From: Cribrihabitans_A pelagius
GTDB lineage: Bacteria; Pseudomonadota; Alphaproteobacteria; Rhodobacterales; Rhodobacteraceae
Assembly: GCF_048820915.1 (NCBI RefSeq)
Contig: NZ_JBMERR010000008.1
Location: forward strand, 1-64,000
Direction: 5' to 3'
DNA length: 64,000 nucleotides
The translations under genes and the position numbers were made by a program. The notes below the pieces were generated by a model that saw nothing but the letters and a program-made list of their open reading frames with translations, searched no databases and was not told the DNA's origin. Positions 1 to 7,747 of the stretch are shown here, piece after piece. Position 1 is the first letter of the stretch, and the number at the start of each line of letters is the position of its first letter.

Positions 1-61
1 TGGGGAGGAAAGGCTCAAGGCGCGCCATCTGCGCGTCAGTTAGCCAGAAAAGATCAGACAT
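1..61 (-). CDS. IS5-family transposase, N-terminal fragment (cut by window edge)
   Basis: The minus strand encodes a start codon followed by SDLFWLTDAQMARLEPFLP, the typical N-terminus of IS5-family (IS427-like) DDE transposases, whose next residues normally form the helical DUF4096 region. Only 20 codons are inside the window, so it cannot be said whether the enzyme is intact or split into two frames as in many IS427 members. The family assignment rests on the recognised N-terminal motif alone. Confidence 0.75.
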   Translation of the reverse strand, partial: MSDLFWLTDAQMARLEPFLP

Positions 62-126
62 GGTCACCGCTCGTTTTCGAGCCGTGAATCATACCGATAG
101 CCGAAAATCAATGGGTCCTGACCCTA
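1..126 (-). mobile_element. IS5-family insertion sequence, partial (one end only)
   Basis: One end of an insertion sequence lies at the window edge. It has a transposase N-terminus reading leftward out of the window, a 63-base untranslated stretch, and an outer end that reads GGGTCAGGACCCATTG on the minus strand. This end stops at a CTAG, and IS5 relatives commonly insert at TA or CTAR-type targets. The other terminus is outside the window, so the inverted repeat and target duplication cannot be checked here. The insertion abuts the 3' end of the neighbouring ureohydrolase gene. Confidence 0.75.
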
Positions 127-1089
127 GGACTTGTTGTGGAAAATGAAGCCGATGAAGTTCAGCAACAGCTGCGCGGCCAGGATCTGGGTGCTTTCGGAGG
201 GATCGTAGGCCGGGGCGACCTCCACCAGGTCGATCCCCACAACATCGCCGCGCTTGGCGAGGCCCTGCAGGATCTCCAGCACGTCGTAATACTGGAAGCC
301 GCCATGGCTGGGGGTGCCGGTGCCGGGGGCAATCGAGGGGCAGAAGGCGTCGATGTCGATGGTCACGTAATACCGCGCGCCCTCGGGGATGCGCTCCAGC
401 ACCGCGTCCGTGCCCAGCTTGCGCACCTGGCGCACCGACAGGATGTCGGAGCCGCGCGCGCGCGCGTCGGTATAGCCTTCGCGGGCGGTGGAGGAGACGT
501 TGCGGATGCCCAGCTGGGTCATGCCGGCGACATAGTCCTTTTCGATCGCGCGGCGCATCGGGTTGCCGTGGCCGTCGGTGACGCCGTGGCGTTCATCGAC
601 AAAGTCCAGATGAGCGTCGATCTGCACCACATGGATCGGGCCTTTCTTCGCGCAATCCTCGGCATAGGCGTTGATGCAGGGGATATTAATGGAGTGGTCG
701 CCGCCGATGGTCACTGGAATGGCGCCCGCATCGAGGATCTTCTTCACGCCGTATTCGATGTTAGCGTGGCTTTCCTCGGTCTTGGTGTGGATGATGTCGG
801 CGTCGCCCAGATCGACAATCCGAACGTCCGCGCCCAGATAGGTGGCGTCATCCTCGTGGTCATAGGCGCCGGCATGGCCGAAGCTGAACAGTGTCGAGGC
901 CTCGCGCACCGCCCGCGGGCCAAATCGCGCGCCGGAGCGGAACTGGCAGCCGAAATCAAACGGCGCGCCCAGGATCGCAACGTCGGCGTCGATGGTGTCC
1001 CAATCCTCGACATAGGGTTTCTTGCCGAAGGTGGCGATGCCGACAAAAGGCAGGTTCAGGCGGCCGGATTCGTAACCGTGTGCAGACAT
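124..1089 (-). CDS. speB: Agmatinase/guanidino-acid ureohydrolase family protein
   Basis: Manganese-dependent ureohydrolase that splits urea from a guanidino compound. The 321-residue protein has the family metal ligands: GGDH (H132), DAHLD (D158, H160, D162) and DID (D245, D247). The usual DIDxxDP motif is DIDAFCPS here, with Cys in place of the second-sphere Asp. It is the last gene of a dctP-dctQ-dctM operon, 19 bases after dctM, with a good Shine-Dalgarno (GGAGAATCCATATG). TRAP importers usually carry organic acids, so guanidinobutyrate, guanidinopropionate or a similar acid fits better than agmatine; this is inference. The TAG stop sits exactly at the IS junction, so a few native C-terminal residues may have been lost. 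Confidence 0.85.
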   Translation of the reverse strand: MSAHGYESGRLNLPFVGIATFGKKPYVEDWDTIDADVAILGAPFDFGCQFRSGARFGPRAVREASTLFSFGHAGAYDHEDDATYLGADVRIVDLGDADIIHTKTEESHANIEYGVKKILDAGAIPVTIGGDHSINIPCINAYAEDCAKKGPIHVVQIDAHLDFVDERHGVTDGHGNPMRRAIEKDYVAGMTQLGIRNVSSTAREGYTDARARGSDILSVRQVRKLGTDAVLERIPEGARYYVTIDIDAFCPSIAPGTGTPSHGGFQYYDVLEILQGLAKRGDVVGIDLVEVAPAYDPSESTQILAAQLLLNFIGFIFHNKS

Positions 1090-1107
1090 ATGGATTCTCC
1101 GTTTTTC

Positions 1108-2388
1108 TTAACGATAGGCCAGTTCCGGCAGGAACAGGGCGATTTGCGGGAAGGCGACCAAGAGACCGGTCACGATCAGCAGGATGATGAGGAAGGGCGG
1201 CACGCCCCGGACGACCTCCACGAACGGGCGGCGGAACACCGCGATGGCGGTGAACAGGTTGCAGCCGAACGGCGGGGTTGCGGCACCGATGGCGACCTGC
1301 AGGGTGATCAGCACGCCGACCAGCACGGGGTCCAGACCTGCGGCTTTGATCATCGGGGCAAAGATCGGCACCAGGATCAGGATCACCACAATCGAGTCGA
1401 CAAACATGCAGCCGGCAAAGAAGGCGAGGTTCACCGCCAGCAGCACCATCAGCGGCCCGGCCTCTTCCAGCCCCAATGACGCGATGATCTGCTGCGGCAC
1501 CTGTGCAAAGCTCAGCGTCCAGCTGAAGGCGGCACCCGCCGCGATCAGGATGAACACCACCGAGGTGATCGCTCCGGTCGACAGCGCAATGTCCCAGAGG
1601 TCGCGCAAGCGGACCGAGCGGAAGATCAGCACCTCCAGCACCGCCGCATAAAGCACGCAGATTGCCGCGGCCTCGGTGGGCGAAAACACCCCGCCGTAAA
1701 TGCCGCCGACGATGATCGCCGGGAAGCCCATCGGCCACAGCGCCCGGCGCAGGGCGGTGAACCGCTGGCCCCACCCCTCGCGCGGCAGTACCGGGATGTA
1801 GTGGCGGTAGGCGTAGACCATGCAATAGGCCGAGAACAGCACCACGATCAGCAGCCCCGGCACGATGCCCGCAATGAACAGCTGCGAGATCGAGGTGCCC
1901 GAGACGACGCCATAGATGATCATGCCGATCGACGGCGGGATCAGATAGGCCAGGTCAGCGGCATTCACGATCAGCCCGATGGCAAAGCTGTCCTTGTAGC
2001 CGGATTTCAGCATCCGCGGCCGCATTGCGCCGCCAACCGCCACCACGGTCGCTTGGGTCGAGCCGCAGACCGCGCCGAACAGCGCGCAGGCAGAGGTCAC
2101 GGAGATCGCCAGCCCGCCCTTGATATGGCCCATGAAGCTCATGACGACATCAATCAGCCGGTTGGCGGAATGGCCGCGGGTGATGATATCGGCGGCCAGG
2201 ATGAACATCGGCACCGCAATCAGCGCCGCGGGCTTCACGCCGCCGATCATCTGCTGGATCAGGATCTGCAGGCTCATGTCCGGGAAGTAGACGAGGAAGC
2301 CCAGAACCGCGGCCGAGATCAGCGGCATCTTCATCGGGAAGCCTGCCAGCAGCAGCAGGATCATCACGGCAAGCATCAGTTCGGTCAT
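1108..2388 (-). CDS. dctM: TRAP transporter large permease (DctM/SiaM family)
   Basis: Large membrane subunit of a tripartite ATP-independent periplasmic importer, which couples uptake to the sodium gradient. The 426-residue protein is almost wholly hydrophobic, with about 12 membrane segments and typical DctM blocks such as FPMKMPLISA near the N-terminus, PPSIGMIIYG mid-protein and ATPPFGCNLF near the C-terminus. Its start overlaps the stop of the small permease gene by four bases (ATGA), and the ureohydrolase follows directly, so the subunits and the enzyme are probably co-transcribed. Length is normal for the family. Confidence 0.93.
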   Translation of the reverse strand: MTELMLAVMILLLLAGFPMKMPLISAAVLGFLVYFPDMSLQILIQQMIGGVKPAALIAVPMFILAADIITRGHSANRLIDVVMSFMGHIKGGLAISVTSACALFGAVCGSTQATVVAVGGAMRPRMLKSGYKDSFAIGLIVNAADLAYLIPPSIGMIIYGVVSGTSISQLFIAGIVPGLLIVVLFSAYCMVYAYRHYIPVLPREGWGQRFTALRRALWPMGFPAIIVGGIYGGVFSPTEAAAICVLYAAVLEVLIFRSVRLRDLWDIALSTGAITSVVFILIAAGAAFSWTLSFAQVPQQIIASLGLEEAGPLMVLLAVNLAFFAGCMFVDSIVVILILVPIFAPMIKAAGLDPVLVGVLITLQVAIGAATPPFGCNLFTAIAVFRRPFVEVVRGVPPFLIILLIVTGLLVAFPQIALFLPELAYR

Positions 2389-2993
2389 GATTTCTCCTCC
2401 CCGCCAGCCTCTGCATGGCGCTGGATGGCCGCAGCGGTTTCCGGGTCTTCATAGCTGTCCGTCTCCAGGTAGGAGACATAGATTTCCGCTTCGGCTAAGT
2501 TCAGGTTGCGCAGCGCGGTCAGCAGATACTGCAGCGCGGTCAGCGCCAGCCCGAGCACCACCCAGACGTAGGTGAGGTACAGCGGCAGCTGCAGCGCCGG
2601 GGTGATGCGGCCGCGGCTGGCGACCTTCTGAACATATTCCAGCGCGTACCAGGCCAGCAGTCCCATCATCACCGCGGTGGTGGCAGCAATCACCACCATC
2701 AGGCCCTTGCGCATCTTCACCGGCAGCGCGTCATAGACCGCGGACATGCGGATATGGATGCCTTTGCGGGTGGCATAGCCCAGCCCCATGAAGGTGACGA
2801 TGACAATCAGGAACTCGTTCAGCTCCTCGGAGAAATAGATCGACTGGCTGAACACGTAGCGGCCAAAGACATTGGCGATGGTGTTGCCGGCCATCAGGAT
2901 GATCCCCCAGCCCAGGATCCAGACTTCGGCACGCCCGACGGCGCCATCAATCTTGCCCAGAAGGCCGAAGGGAGCGGGTTTGGCATGTAGCAT
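2385..2993 (-). CDS. dctQ: TRAP transporter small permease (DctQ family)
   Basis: Small four-helix membrane subunit that pairs with DctM. The 202-residue protein shows hydrophobic segments at about residues 20-45, 55-75, 95-115 and 130-155, with the DctQ-type block FSEELNEFLIVIVTFMGLGYATRKG. The start used here (MLHAKPAP) has GGGAGGATATC directly before it; an upstream in-frame start would give ten extra residues without a ribosome site. It lies between dctP and dctM in one operon. The charged C-terminal tail of about 40 residues is somewhat longer than usual. Confidence 0.9.
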   Translation of the reverse strand: MLHAKPAPFGLLGKIDGAVGRAEVWILGWGIILMAGNTIANVFGRYVFSQSIYFSEELNEFLIVIVTFMGLGYATRKGIHIRMSAVYDALPVKMRKGLMVVIAATTAVMMGLLAWYALEYVQKVASRGRITPALQLPLYLTYVWVVLGLALTALQYLLTALRNLNLAEAEIYVSYLETDSYEDPETAAAIQRHAEAGGEEKS

Positions 2994-3046
2994 GATATCC
3001 TCCCTTGGATTGGCCCCGCGCAAAGCGCGCAGGGCCGGAAGCGGGC

Positions 3047-4063
3047 TCAGCTGCCCGCCAGCTCCGCCTGCAGCGCATCCAGCAGCTCCTGGCCGCGGGC
3101 GCCGGCGGTCTCCACATAGGCCGCCGCGGTATCGTCCGAGCGGGCGCGGAAGGCGTCGCGCTCTTCCTCGGTCAGCACCACCAGCCCGATGTCCGGCTTG
3201 GCGTCCTTGATCACGTCCAGCCGCTGCTGGTTGAAGCCGGAGACCACGCCGCCGATGAAGCCGGCCATATCCGCCATGGTGCCGCGCAACAGCTGCTGGC
3301 GGTCGGGTGACAGGGTGGCAAACCAGTCAGAACCGGCGACAACGGTGGTCACCAGTTCCTGCTCGCCGGCCCAGATCAGGTGGCTGGTGACCTCGTAGAA
3401 CTTCATTTCCTCGATGGTCGGGATCGGGTTCACCTGGCCGTCGACCGCGCCCAGCTGCAGCGCGCCGAACACCTCGCCAAACGGCAGCGGGGTCGGGCTG
3501 GCGCCCATGTTCTTGTAGGTCTCCAGCAGGATCGGTGACACCATCACCCGCATCTTGAAGTTCTCGAAGTCTTCCGGCGTGCGGATCTCGCGGTTGGTGG
3601 TCCAGACCTGCGGGCCTTCGGAATACATCGACATCACTTCCAGGCCGCGTTTCTGGAAATCCGCGTTCAGCGCGCCATAGATGGTGTCCGAGCTGCTGAG
3701 GATTTTTGAGACCGCCGCCGGATCGGAGGGCAGCAGATAAGGCAGCAGGAACACCTGGCTTTCCGGCACGATGGTGCCGAGGTTGCCGATCGACACGTTA
3801 GTCAGCTGGATGACGCCATCGGCGGCCTGCTCAACCGTTTCGGTCGGGGTGCCGAGCGTGCCCATCGGATAGATGGTCACGGTCACATCGCCCTCGGTCG
3901 CCGTCTCGATGCGCTTTTTGAACTCCTGCGCATAGGCGTCCATGATCGAGCCCGGAATTTCCTCAATCGCGAACTTCCAGTCCTCGGCAAAGACGGCGGC
4001 CGGCGCCAGGCTCAGCAGCGCAGCGGCGGCGGTGGTTTTCAGGCTTTTCAGGGTTAAAGCCAT
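3047..4063 (-). CDS. dctP: TRAP transporter periplasmic substrate-binding protein (DctP family)
   Basis: Periplasmic receptor of the TRAP system. From the chosen start the protein begins MALTLKSLKTTAAAALLSLAPAAVFA, a clear Sec signal peptide cleaved before EDWKFAIEE. Later blocks are typical of DctP: FKMRVMVSPILLETYKNMG, which carries the conserved Arg that binds a substrate carboxylate, and GALQLGAVDGQVNP. The start is fixed by the signal peptide and by GGGAGGAGATTCGC before it; a 27-residue upstream extension is unlikely. It is the first gene of dctPQM-ureohydrolase and is divergent from the LysR gene, which probably controls it. Confidence 0.92.
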   Translation of the reverse strand: MALTLKSLKTTAAAALLSLAPAAVFAEDWKFAIEEIPGSIMDAYAQEFKKRIETATEGDVTVTIYPMGTLGTPTETVEQAADGVIQLTNVSIGNLGTIVPESQVFLLPYLLPSDPAAVSKILSSSDTIYGALNADFQKRGLEVMSMYSEGPQVWTTNREIRTPEDFENFKMRVMVSPILLETYKNMGASPTPLPFGEVFGALQLGAVDGQVNPIPTIEEMKFYEVTSHLIWAGEQELVTTVVAGSDWFATLSPDRQQLLRGTMADMAGFIGGVVSGFNQQRLDVIKDAKPDIGLVVLTEEERDAFRARSDDTAAAYVETAGARGQELLDALQAELAGS

Positions 4064-4210
4064 GCGAATCTCCTCCCAGTTGGCATGGTTGATCGGGGTC
4101 GGAGGGCAGTTGAACATGGGGCGTTGCATGAAGAAATATGGCACTGGACATGTTCACATTAAGAATTTTCATGTAATAACCGGCACAGGACATGGACCGG
4201 GAGAAACCAC
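4064..4210. promoter_or_regulatory. Divergent promoter region, dctP operon / LysR gene
   Basis: The AT-rich core (about 4147-4175) is unlike the GC-rich flanks. It holds ACATG and CATGT arms separated by 17 bases, and several T-N11-A arrangements of the kind LysR regulators bind. This is the only gap between the divergent transcripts, so both promoters and the regulator site should lie here. No exact -35/-10 pair is claimed. Confidence 0.45.
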
Positions 4211-5116
4211 TTGAAACTGCTGCGCAACACCCTGCTGGAGACCTTTGTGACAGTTGTGGAGTGCGGCGGGTTTTCCGATGCGCAATACGCTTTGGGGATC
4301 ACCCAGTCTGCCATCAGTGTCCGCATCCGCGACCTGGAGACCTCGCTAGGCTACCGGGTCTGCGAGCGCGGCCGCGGCGGTTTCTGGCTGACCGAGCGCG
4401 GCGAGATTGCCTATCGGAAGGCCCGGGAAATTCTGCGCAGCGCCCGCGACTTCGACGCCGAGTTGCTGGAGTTGCGGGATATGATCGTTGGGGACCTCCG
4501 CATCGGGGTCGTGGATGCGATCAACAGCCTGGCGGAACTTGGGCTGGTGCAAGCGCTGCAGCGCTTCCTGGCACGCCCGAACGAGGTCCGGCTGGAAATT
4601 GTTGTCGCCTCACCCACGGAACTGACGCAGCAGCTGATGAGGGGTGATCTGAACGCCGCAATTGCGCCATTCCGCAACCACGTGCCGGAACTGGACTATG
4701 TGGAACTGTGCAGTGAGGAGCACAGACTCTACTGCGCTCAGGGGCATCCACTGTTTGACGTTCCGGAAAGTGAAATCAGCCTTGAAGCCATTGAGCAGTA
4801 TCAGCTGTGCCAGCGGTCCTACGACATGCTGGTCTTGCCCGACCTCGGACCACCTGAACCCAAGGCCGTCGTGGCCAACATGGAAGCCATGGCGATGCTC
4901 ATCGAAACGGGCCATTTTCTGGGGCCATTGCCAGCACATTTTGCCCGCAGACGGTTAGCAGAAGGCAAGCTCCGGGAAATCAGGATCAGCCAAACACGAT
5001 GGAACTCGACCTTCTATCTCGCAACCCGCCGTGCTCCTATACCCAGACACGCCGTGGAGCTTTTTGCCCAAGATCTGCAACACGCCTGCCGCAACGCAAG
5101 TCAGCCAATAGTATGA
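4211..5116 (+). CDS. LysR-family transcriptional regulator of the TRAP/ureohydrolase operon
   Basis: The 301-residue protein has a LysR winged helix-turn-helix at residues 1-60 (FVTVVECGGFSDAQYALGITQSAISVRIRDLE) and a periplasmic-binding-protein-like effector domain from about residue 90. The start is TTG, preceded by CGGGAGAAACCAC; this is the most N-terminal start consistent with LysR alignment. It is divergent from dctP, the classical arrangement for a LysR activator that senses the imported substrate or a product. The effector is unknown. Confidence 0.9.
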   Translation: MKLLRNTLLETFVTVVECGGFSDAQYALGITQSAISVRIRDLETSLGYRVCERGRGGFWLTERGEIAYRKAREILRSARDFDAELLELRDMIVGDLRIGVVDAINSLAELGLVQALQRFLARPNEVRLEIVVASPTELTQQLMRGDLNAAIAPFRNHVPELDYVELCSEEHRLYCAQGHPLFDVPESEISLEAIEQYQLCQRSYDMLVLPDLGPPEPKAVVANMEAMAMLIETGHFLGPLPAHFARRRLAEGKLREIRISQTRWNSTFYLATRRAPIPRHAVELFAQDLQHACRNASQPIV

Positions 5117-5503
5117 AGCGCGCGTCCGGACAGGCAGGCTGGATTTCTAAGTGGCGGCTCCGCAGCGCCCTCCTGAAGCTGGACAGCGACTTCGAGGAAG
5201 CACTTGTGGCGAAGGTCAGCTTCCGGGCGGGGCATCGTAACGGGAAATCTGGCTTCTTCGGCTCCGGTGCGGGCCGGGCGGATGACTGTGCAGCGGCAGC
5301 TTCCTGCAGCGGTGCCGGCGTCGGTGCAGCCTCAGTAGATACGTGGCTGCCTTGTTGAGCGTTCGCTTTCGGAAAGTCAGCCGTGGATTTCGCGCCTGCT
5401 TCACCTCGGCTGGTTCCGCCCGGTCCGCTGCAAATCAGTTTCGGCACAGGAGGCCCGCGCCGTTTTTGGTGCCCGGAAAGCTGTTCAACAGGGCATAGTC
5501 GCA

Positions 5504-5690
5504 TTGGAAATGTCGCAGCGGGGACTGCAGCGGGCCTTTGTCTTCAAGGCCGGATTGACGCCTTCACGCATCCAATCCGGCGGCATAACCAAGGCAGGTG
5601 AGGCCAACCCTGGGCGGGCGCTGCGGCAGGCCTTTGAGGCCCCGCAGGACGCGGTTCCAAGTATGCCTCTCTCATGGTTTGCTTCATAAA
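5504..5690 (+). pseudogene. Remnant of IS110-family transposase, C-terminal part
   Basis: A 61-codon frame contains GLTPSRIQSGGITKAGE followed by GRALRQAFEAPQ. This resembles the conserved IS110/IS116 C-terminal block (GLTP.R.QSG....G.I...G....R.ALYEAA). The rest of the transposase is missing and the frame stops early, so it is at most a decayed fragment. The match is by eye and short, hence moderate confidence. Confidence 0.45.
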
Positions 5691-6111
5691 CCACGGCCGG
5701 GCAGCGGTTGTCTGGACTGTCGCTGACGTCCGTCAAGCACGCCAATGAGAGGGGCGCACCGGAAGCGCATCGAACCAGCATCATGCTGGCAGCCAGCGCG
5801 CTGACAACGGACCGAAGCATATACCCGAAGGACCTCAGCCGAAAACCGCGGCAGCAAGCAGAGCGGGTCAAAATCGGACCGGCGGAACCGTCTTGGCGGA
5901 CCAATTAGTCCGCGCAAAACCGCTTGGCCGAGGCGGCCCCGCTTCCGAATCCCTTGGCTCAAGCGCGAGTTCGGAGTGAAAATGAGCGTTGAGCCCGGAT
6001 CAGCCTTTGCCGCTTCGCAGGGATGTGCGGGCGCAGTCGGCAGCGCACAGCCCGGCGCGGCCGCAGGCGGGGGCAATCCCCACCGAAAGCAAGGGGGGAT
6101 GCGGGAGTGGA

Positions 6112-6186
6112 TTTTCGCGGCAGGCTGCCAGTGAACCTCTCGATGAAAGCATTTTGCCGCGCTTCTCCCGGATCGATGCCGTGCCA
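6112..6186 (-). pseudogene. Remnant of IS3-family transposase (integrase core C-terminus)
   Basis: A minus-strand frame reads WHGIDPGEARQNAFIERFTG. This resembles the block around the catalytic Glu of IS3-family OrfB transposases (..I.PGKP.QNAFIE.FNGR.RDE.LN). Similarity ends after about 25 residues, and neither the earlier DDE residues nor the element ends can be found. It is a fragment only; gain by decay or recombination cannot be told apart. Confidence 0.45.
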
Positions 6187-6767
6187 GGCATCCGGGAGAA
6201 GCGGGTCCGGCTGGATTAGGGCCTGCCTGCGGTCGTGGTCGGCCCGGTTTTGGCTGTGCCCGTGCATTGCCCAGTGCGCGTCTTTGCCCGATCCATGAGT
6301 GTGGCCGTGCCCGGCGGCCATTTGCAGTGGTCCTGCAACGCGCTGGACTGCTGGGGCACGTGCGATGCGGCCGGCACCAGGGTCCAGACGATCGGAGCCG
6401 GGCCGCAGAGGGCGGCCATCAGCCGCCGGACCGGCGCGCTACCGATTACCCCCCCACGCCTTACCCCCCGTTCTTTCCCTGCGCAAATCCCTGTCTCACT
6501 CCATCTGCCACTGTGCAACCGGGCTGCCTGCGCCGTTCTCCGGGCGCTTTTCCCCTATTCCCCGAGGAGGATACGTCATCGTTACGTAAGCACCGTTCCG
6601 CATCAAAGACCCCGCGCGCCGCCGGCCTGCCGAACCCCGCGATGGGACTGCGGGCGGCAGTCAACTGCCAGTCCTGCAAGGAAAATGACGAAAAGACATC
6701 TTCCAGTTGCCGCGGACACGGTGCACGATAGACAGGCCTGCGGGACCAGCCGCGGAATCCCAACAGG

Positions 6768-6810
6768 CGCATGCCGGCCGGACCCTTCGGGCGTGTCCGG
6801 CCGGCATGCG
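6768..6810 (+). promoter_or_regulatory. Strong hairpin in the rimK leader
   Basis: A perfect 16-bp inverted repeat (CGCATGCCGGCCGGAC / GTCCGGCCGGCATGCG) encloses an 11-base loop. It ends 31 bases before the rimK start. No T-tract follows, so it is not a standard terminator. It could act as an attenuator, an RNA-stability element or a protein site. Confidence 0.5.
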
Positions 6811-6841
6811 TTCAACCCCGCCCGGACAGGAGAACGGCATC

Positions 6842-7747
6842 ATGAAAATCGCAATGCTTGCCCGCAATGCCCAGCTCTATTCGCACAGGCGGCTGAAGGA
6901 GGCTGCTGAGGCACGGGGCCACGAGCTCGACATGATCGACACGCTGCGCTGCTACATGAACATCGCGACCCGGCGGCCGGAGGTCTACTACAACGGCCAG
7001 AAGCTGACGGGTTATGACGCGGTGATCCCGCGCATCGGCGCCTCGGTCACCTTCTATGGCATGGCGGTGCTGCGCCAGTTCGAGATGATGGGAGTGTTCC
7101 CTCTGAACGAGAGCGTCGCCATCGGCCGCTCGCGCGACAAGCTGCGCTCGATGCAGCTGATGGCGCGGGACGGGATCGGGCTGCCGGTCACCACCTTCGC
7201 GCACGACCCCAAGCAAACCGGGGAGGTGCTGAAACTGGCAGGCGGCGCGCCCATTGTGATCAAGCTTCTGGAGGGCACTCAGGGTATTGGGGTGGTTTTG
7301 GCCGATACCGACCGCTCGGCGAAATCCGTGGTCGAGGCCTTCCGTGGCGCCGGCGTCAACATCCTGATGCAGGAGTTCATAAAGGAGGCCGGCGGCACCG
7401 ACATCCGCGCCATCGTTGTGGGCGGCAAGGTGGTCGCGGCAATGAAGCGCACCGGCGCGGAGGGCGAGTTCCGATCCAACCTGCACCGCGGCGGCTCGGC
7501 CGAGTTGGTGCGGCTTACGCCCGAAGAGCGCTCCATTGCGGTGCGCGCGGCCAAGACCATGGGGCTCAACGTCTGCGGCGTCGACATGCTGCGTGCCAAC
7601 CACGGGCCGGTGATCATGGAGGTGAACTCGTCGCCCGGGCTGGAGGGCGTGGAGGTGGCAACCGGCAAGGACATCGCTGGCATGGTTATCGAATACCTCG
7701 AAAAACACGCCAAGGAGGGCAAGACAAAGACGAAGGGCAAGGGCTGA
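6842..7747 (+). CDS. rimK: RimK-type ATP-grasp ligase (alpha-L-glutamate ligase)
   Basis: ATP-grasp enzyme; in E. coli RimK adds glutamates to the C-terminus of ribosomal protein S6 and makes poly-alpha-glutamate. The 301-residue product is close to E. coli RimK throughout: MKIAMLARNAQLYSHRRLKEAA, VIPRIGASVTFYG, PLNESVAIGRSRDKLRSMQL, LLEGTQGIGVVL, FRSNLHRGG and VNSSPGLEGVE. The start follows GGAGAACGGCATC and matches the family N-terminus. The stop overlaps the next start (TGATG), so the two genes are translationally coupled. The target protein in this organism is not known. Confidence 0.92.
   Translation: MKIAMLARNAQLYSHRRLKEAAEARGHELDMIDTLRCYMNIATRRPEVYYNGQKLTGYDAVIPRIGASVTFYGMAVLRQFEMMGVFPLNESVAIGRSRDKLRSMQLMARDGIGLPVTTFAHDPKQTGEVLKLAGGAPIVIKLLEGTQGIGVVLADTDRSAKSVVEAFRGAGVNILMQEFIKEAGGTDIRAIVVGGKVVAAMKRTGAEGEFRSNLHRGGSAELVRLTPEERSIAVRAAKTMGLNVCGVDMLRANHGPVIMEVNSSPGLEGVEVATGKDIAGMVIEYLEKHAKEGKTKTKGKG

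Larger units (their letters stand above)
5117..6841. other. Gene-poor stretch with decayed insertion sequences
   Basis: About 1.7 kb without a convincing intact gene. Open frames on both strands are short, overlap one another and have no credible ribosome sites. Two fragments resemble transposases (IS110-like near 5.5-5.7 kb, IS3-like near 6.1-6.2 kb, listed separately). A His-rich frame (HGHTHG..HWAMHGH) on the minus strand near 6.2-6.3 kb matches nothing I recognise. A strong hairpin sits at the right end before rimK. It is best read as an IS graveyard between two conserved blocks. Confidence 0.6.

Noticed and set aside
5037..5904. Minus-strand frames in the gap after the first LysR gene, one with a signal-peptide-like start (MLRSVVSALAASMMLV)
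   Set aside because: No ribosome site, Cys/Arg/Ser-rich composition typical of non-coding frames, and overlap with transposase-like remains.
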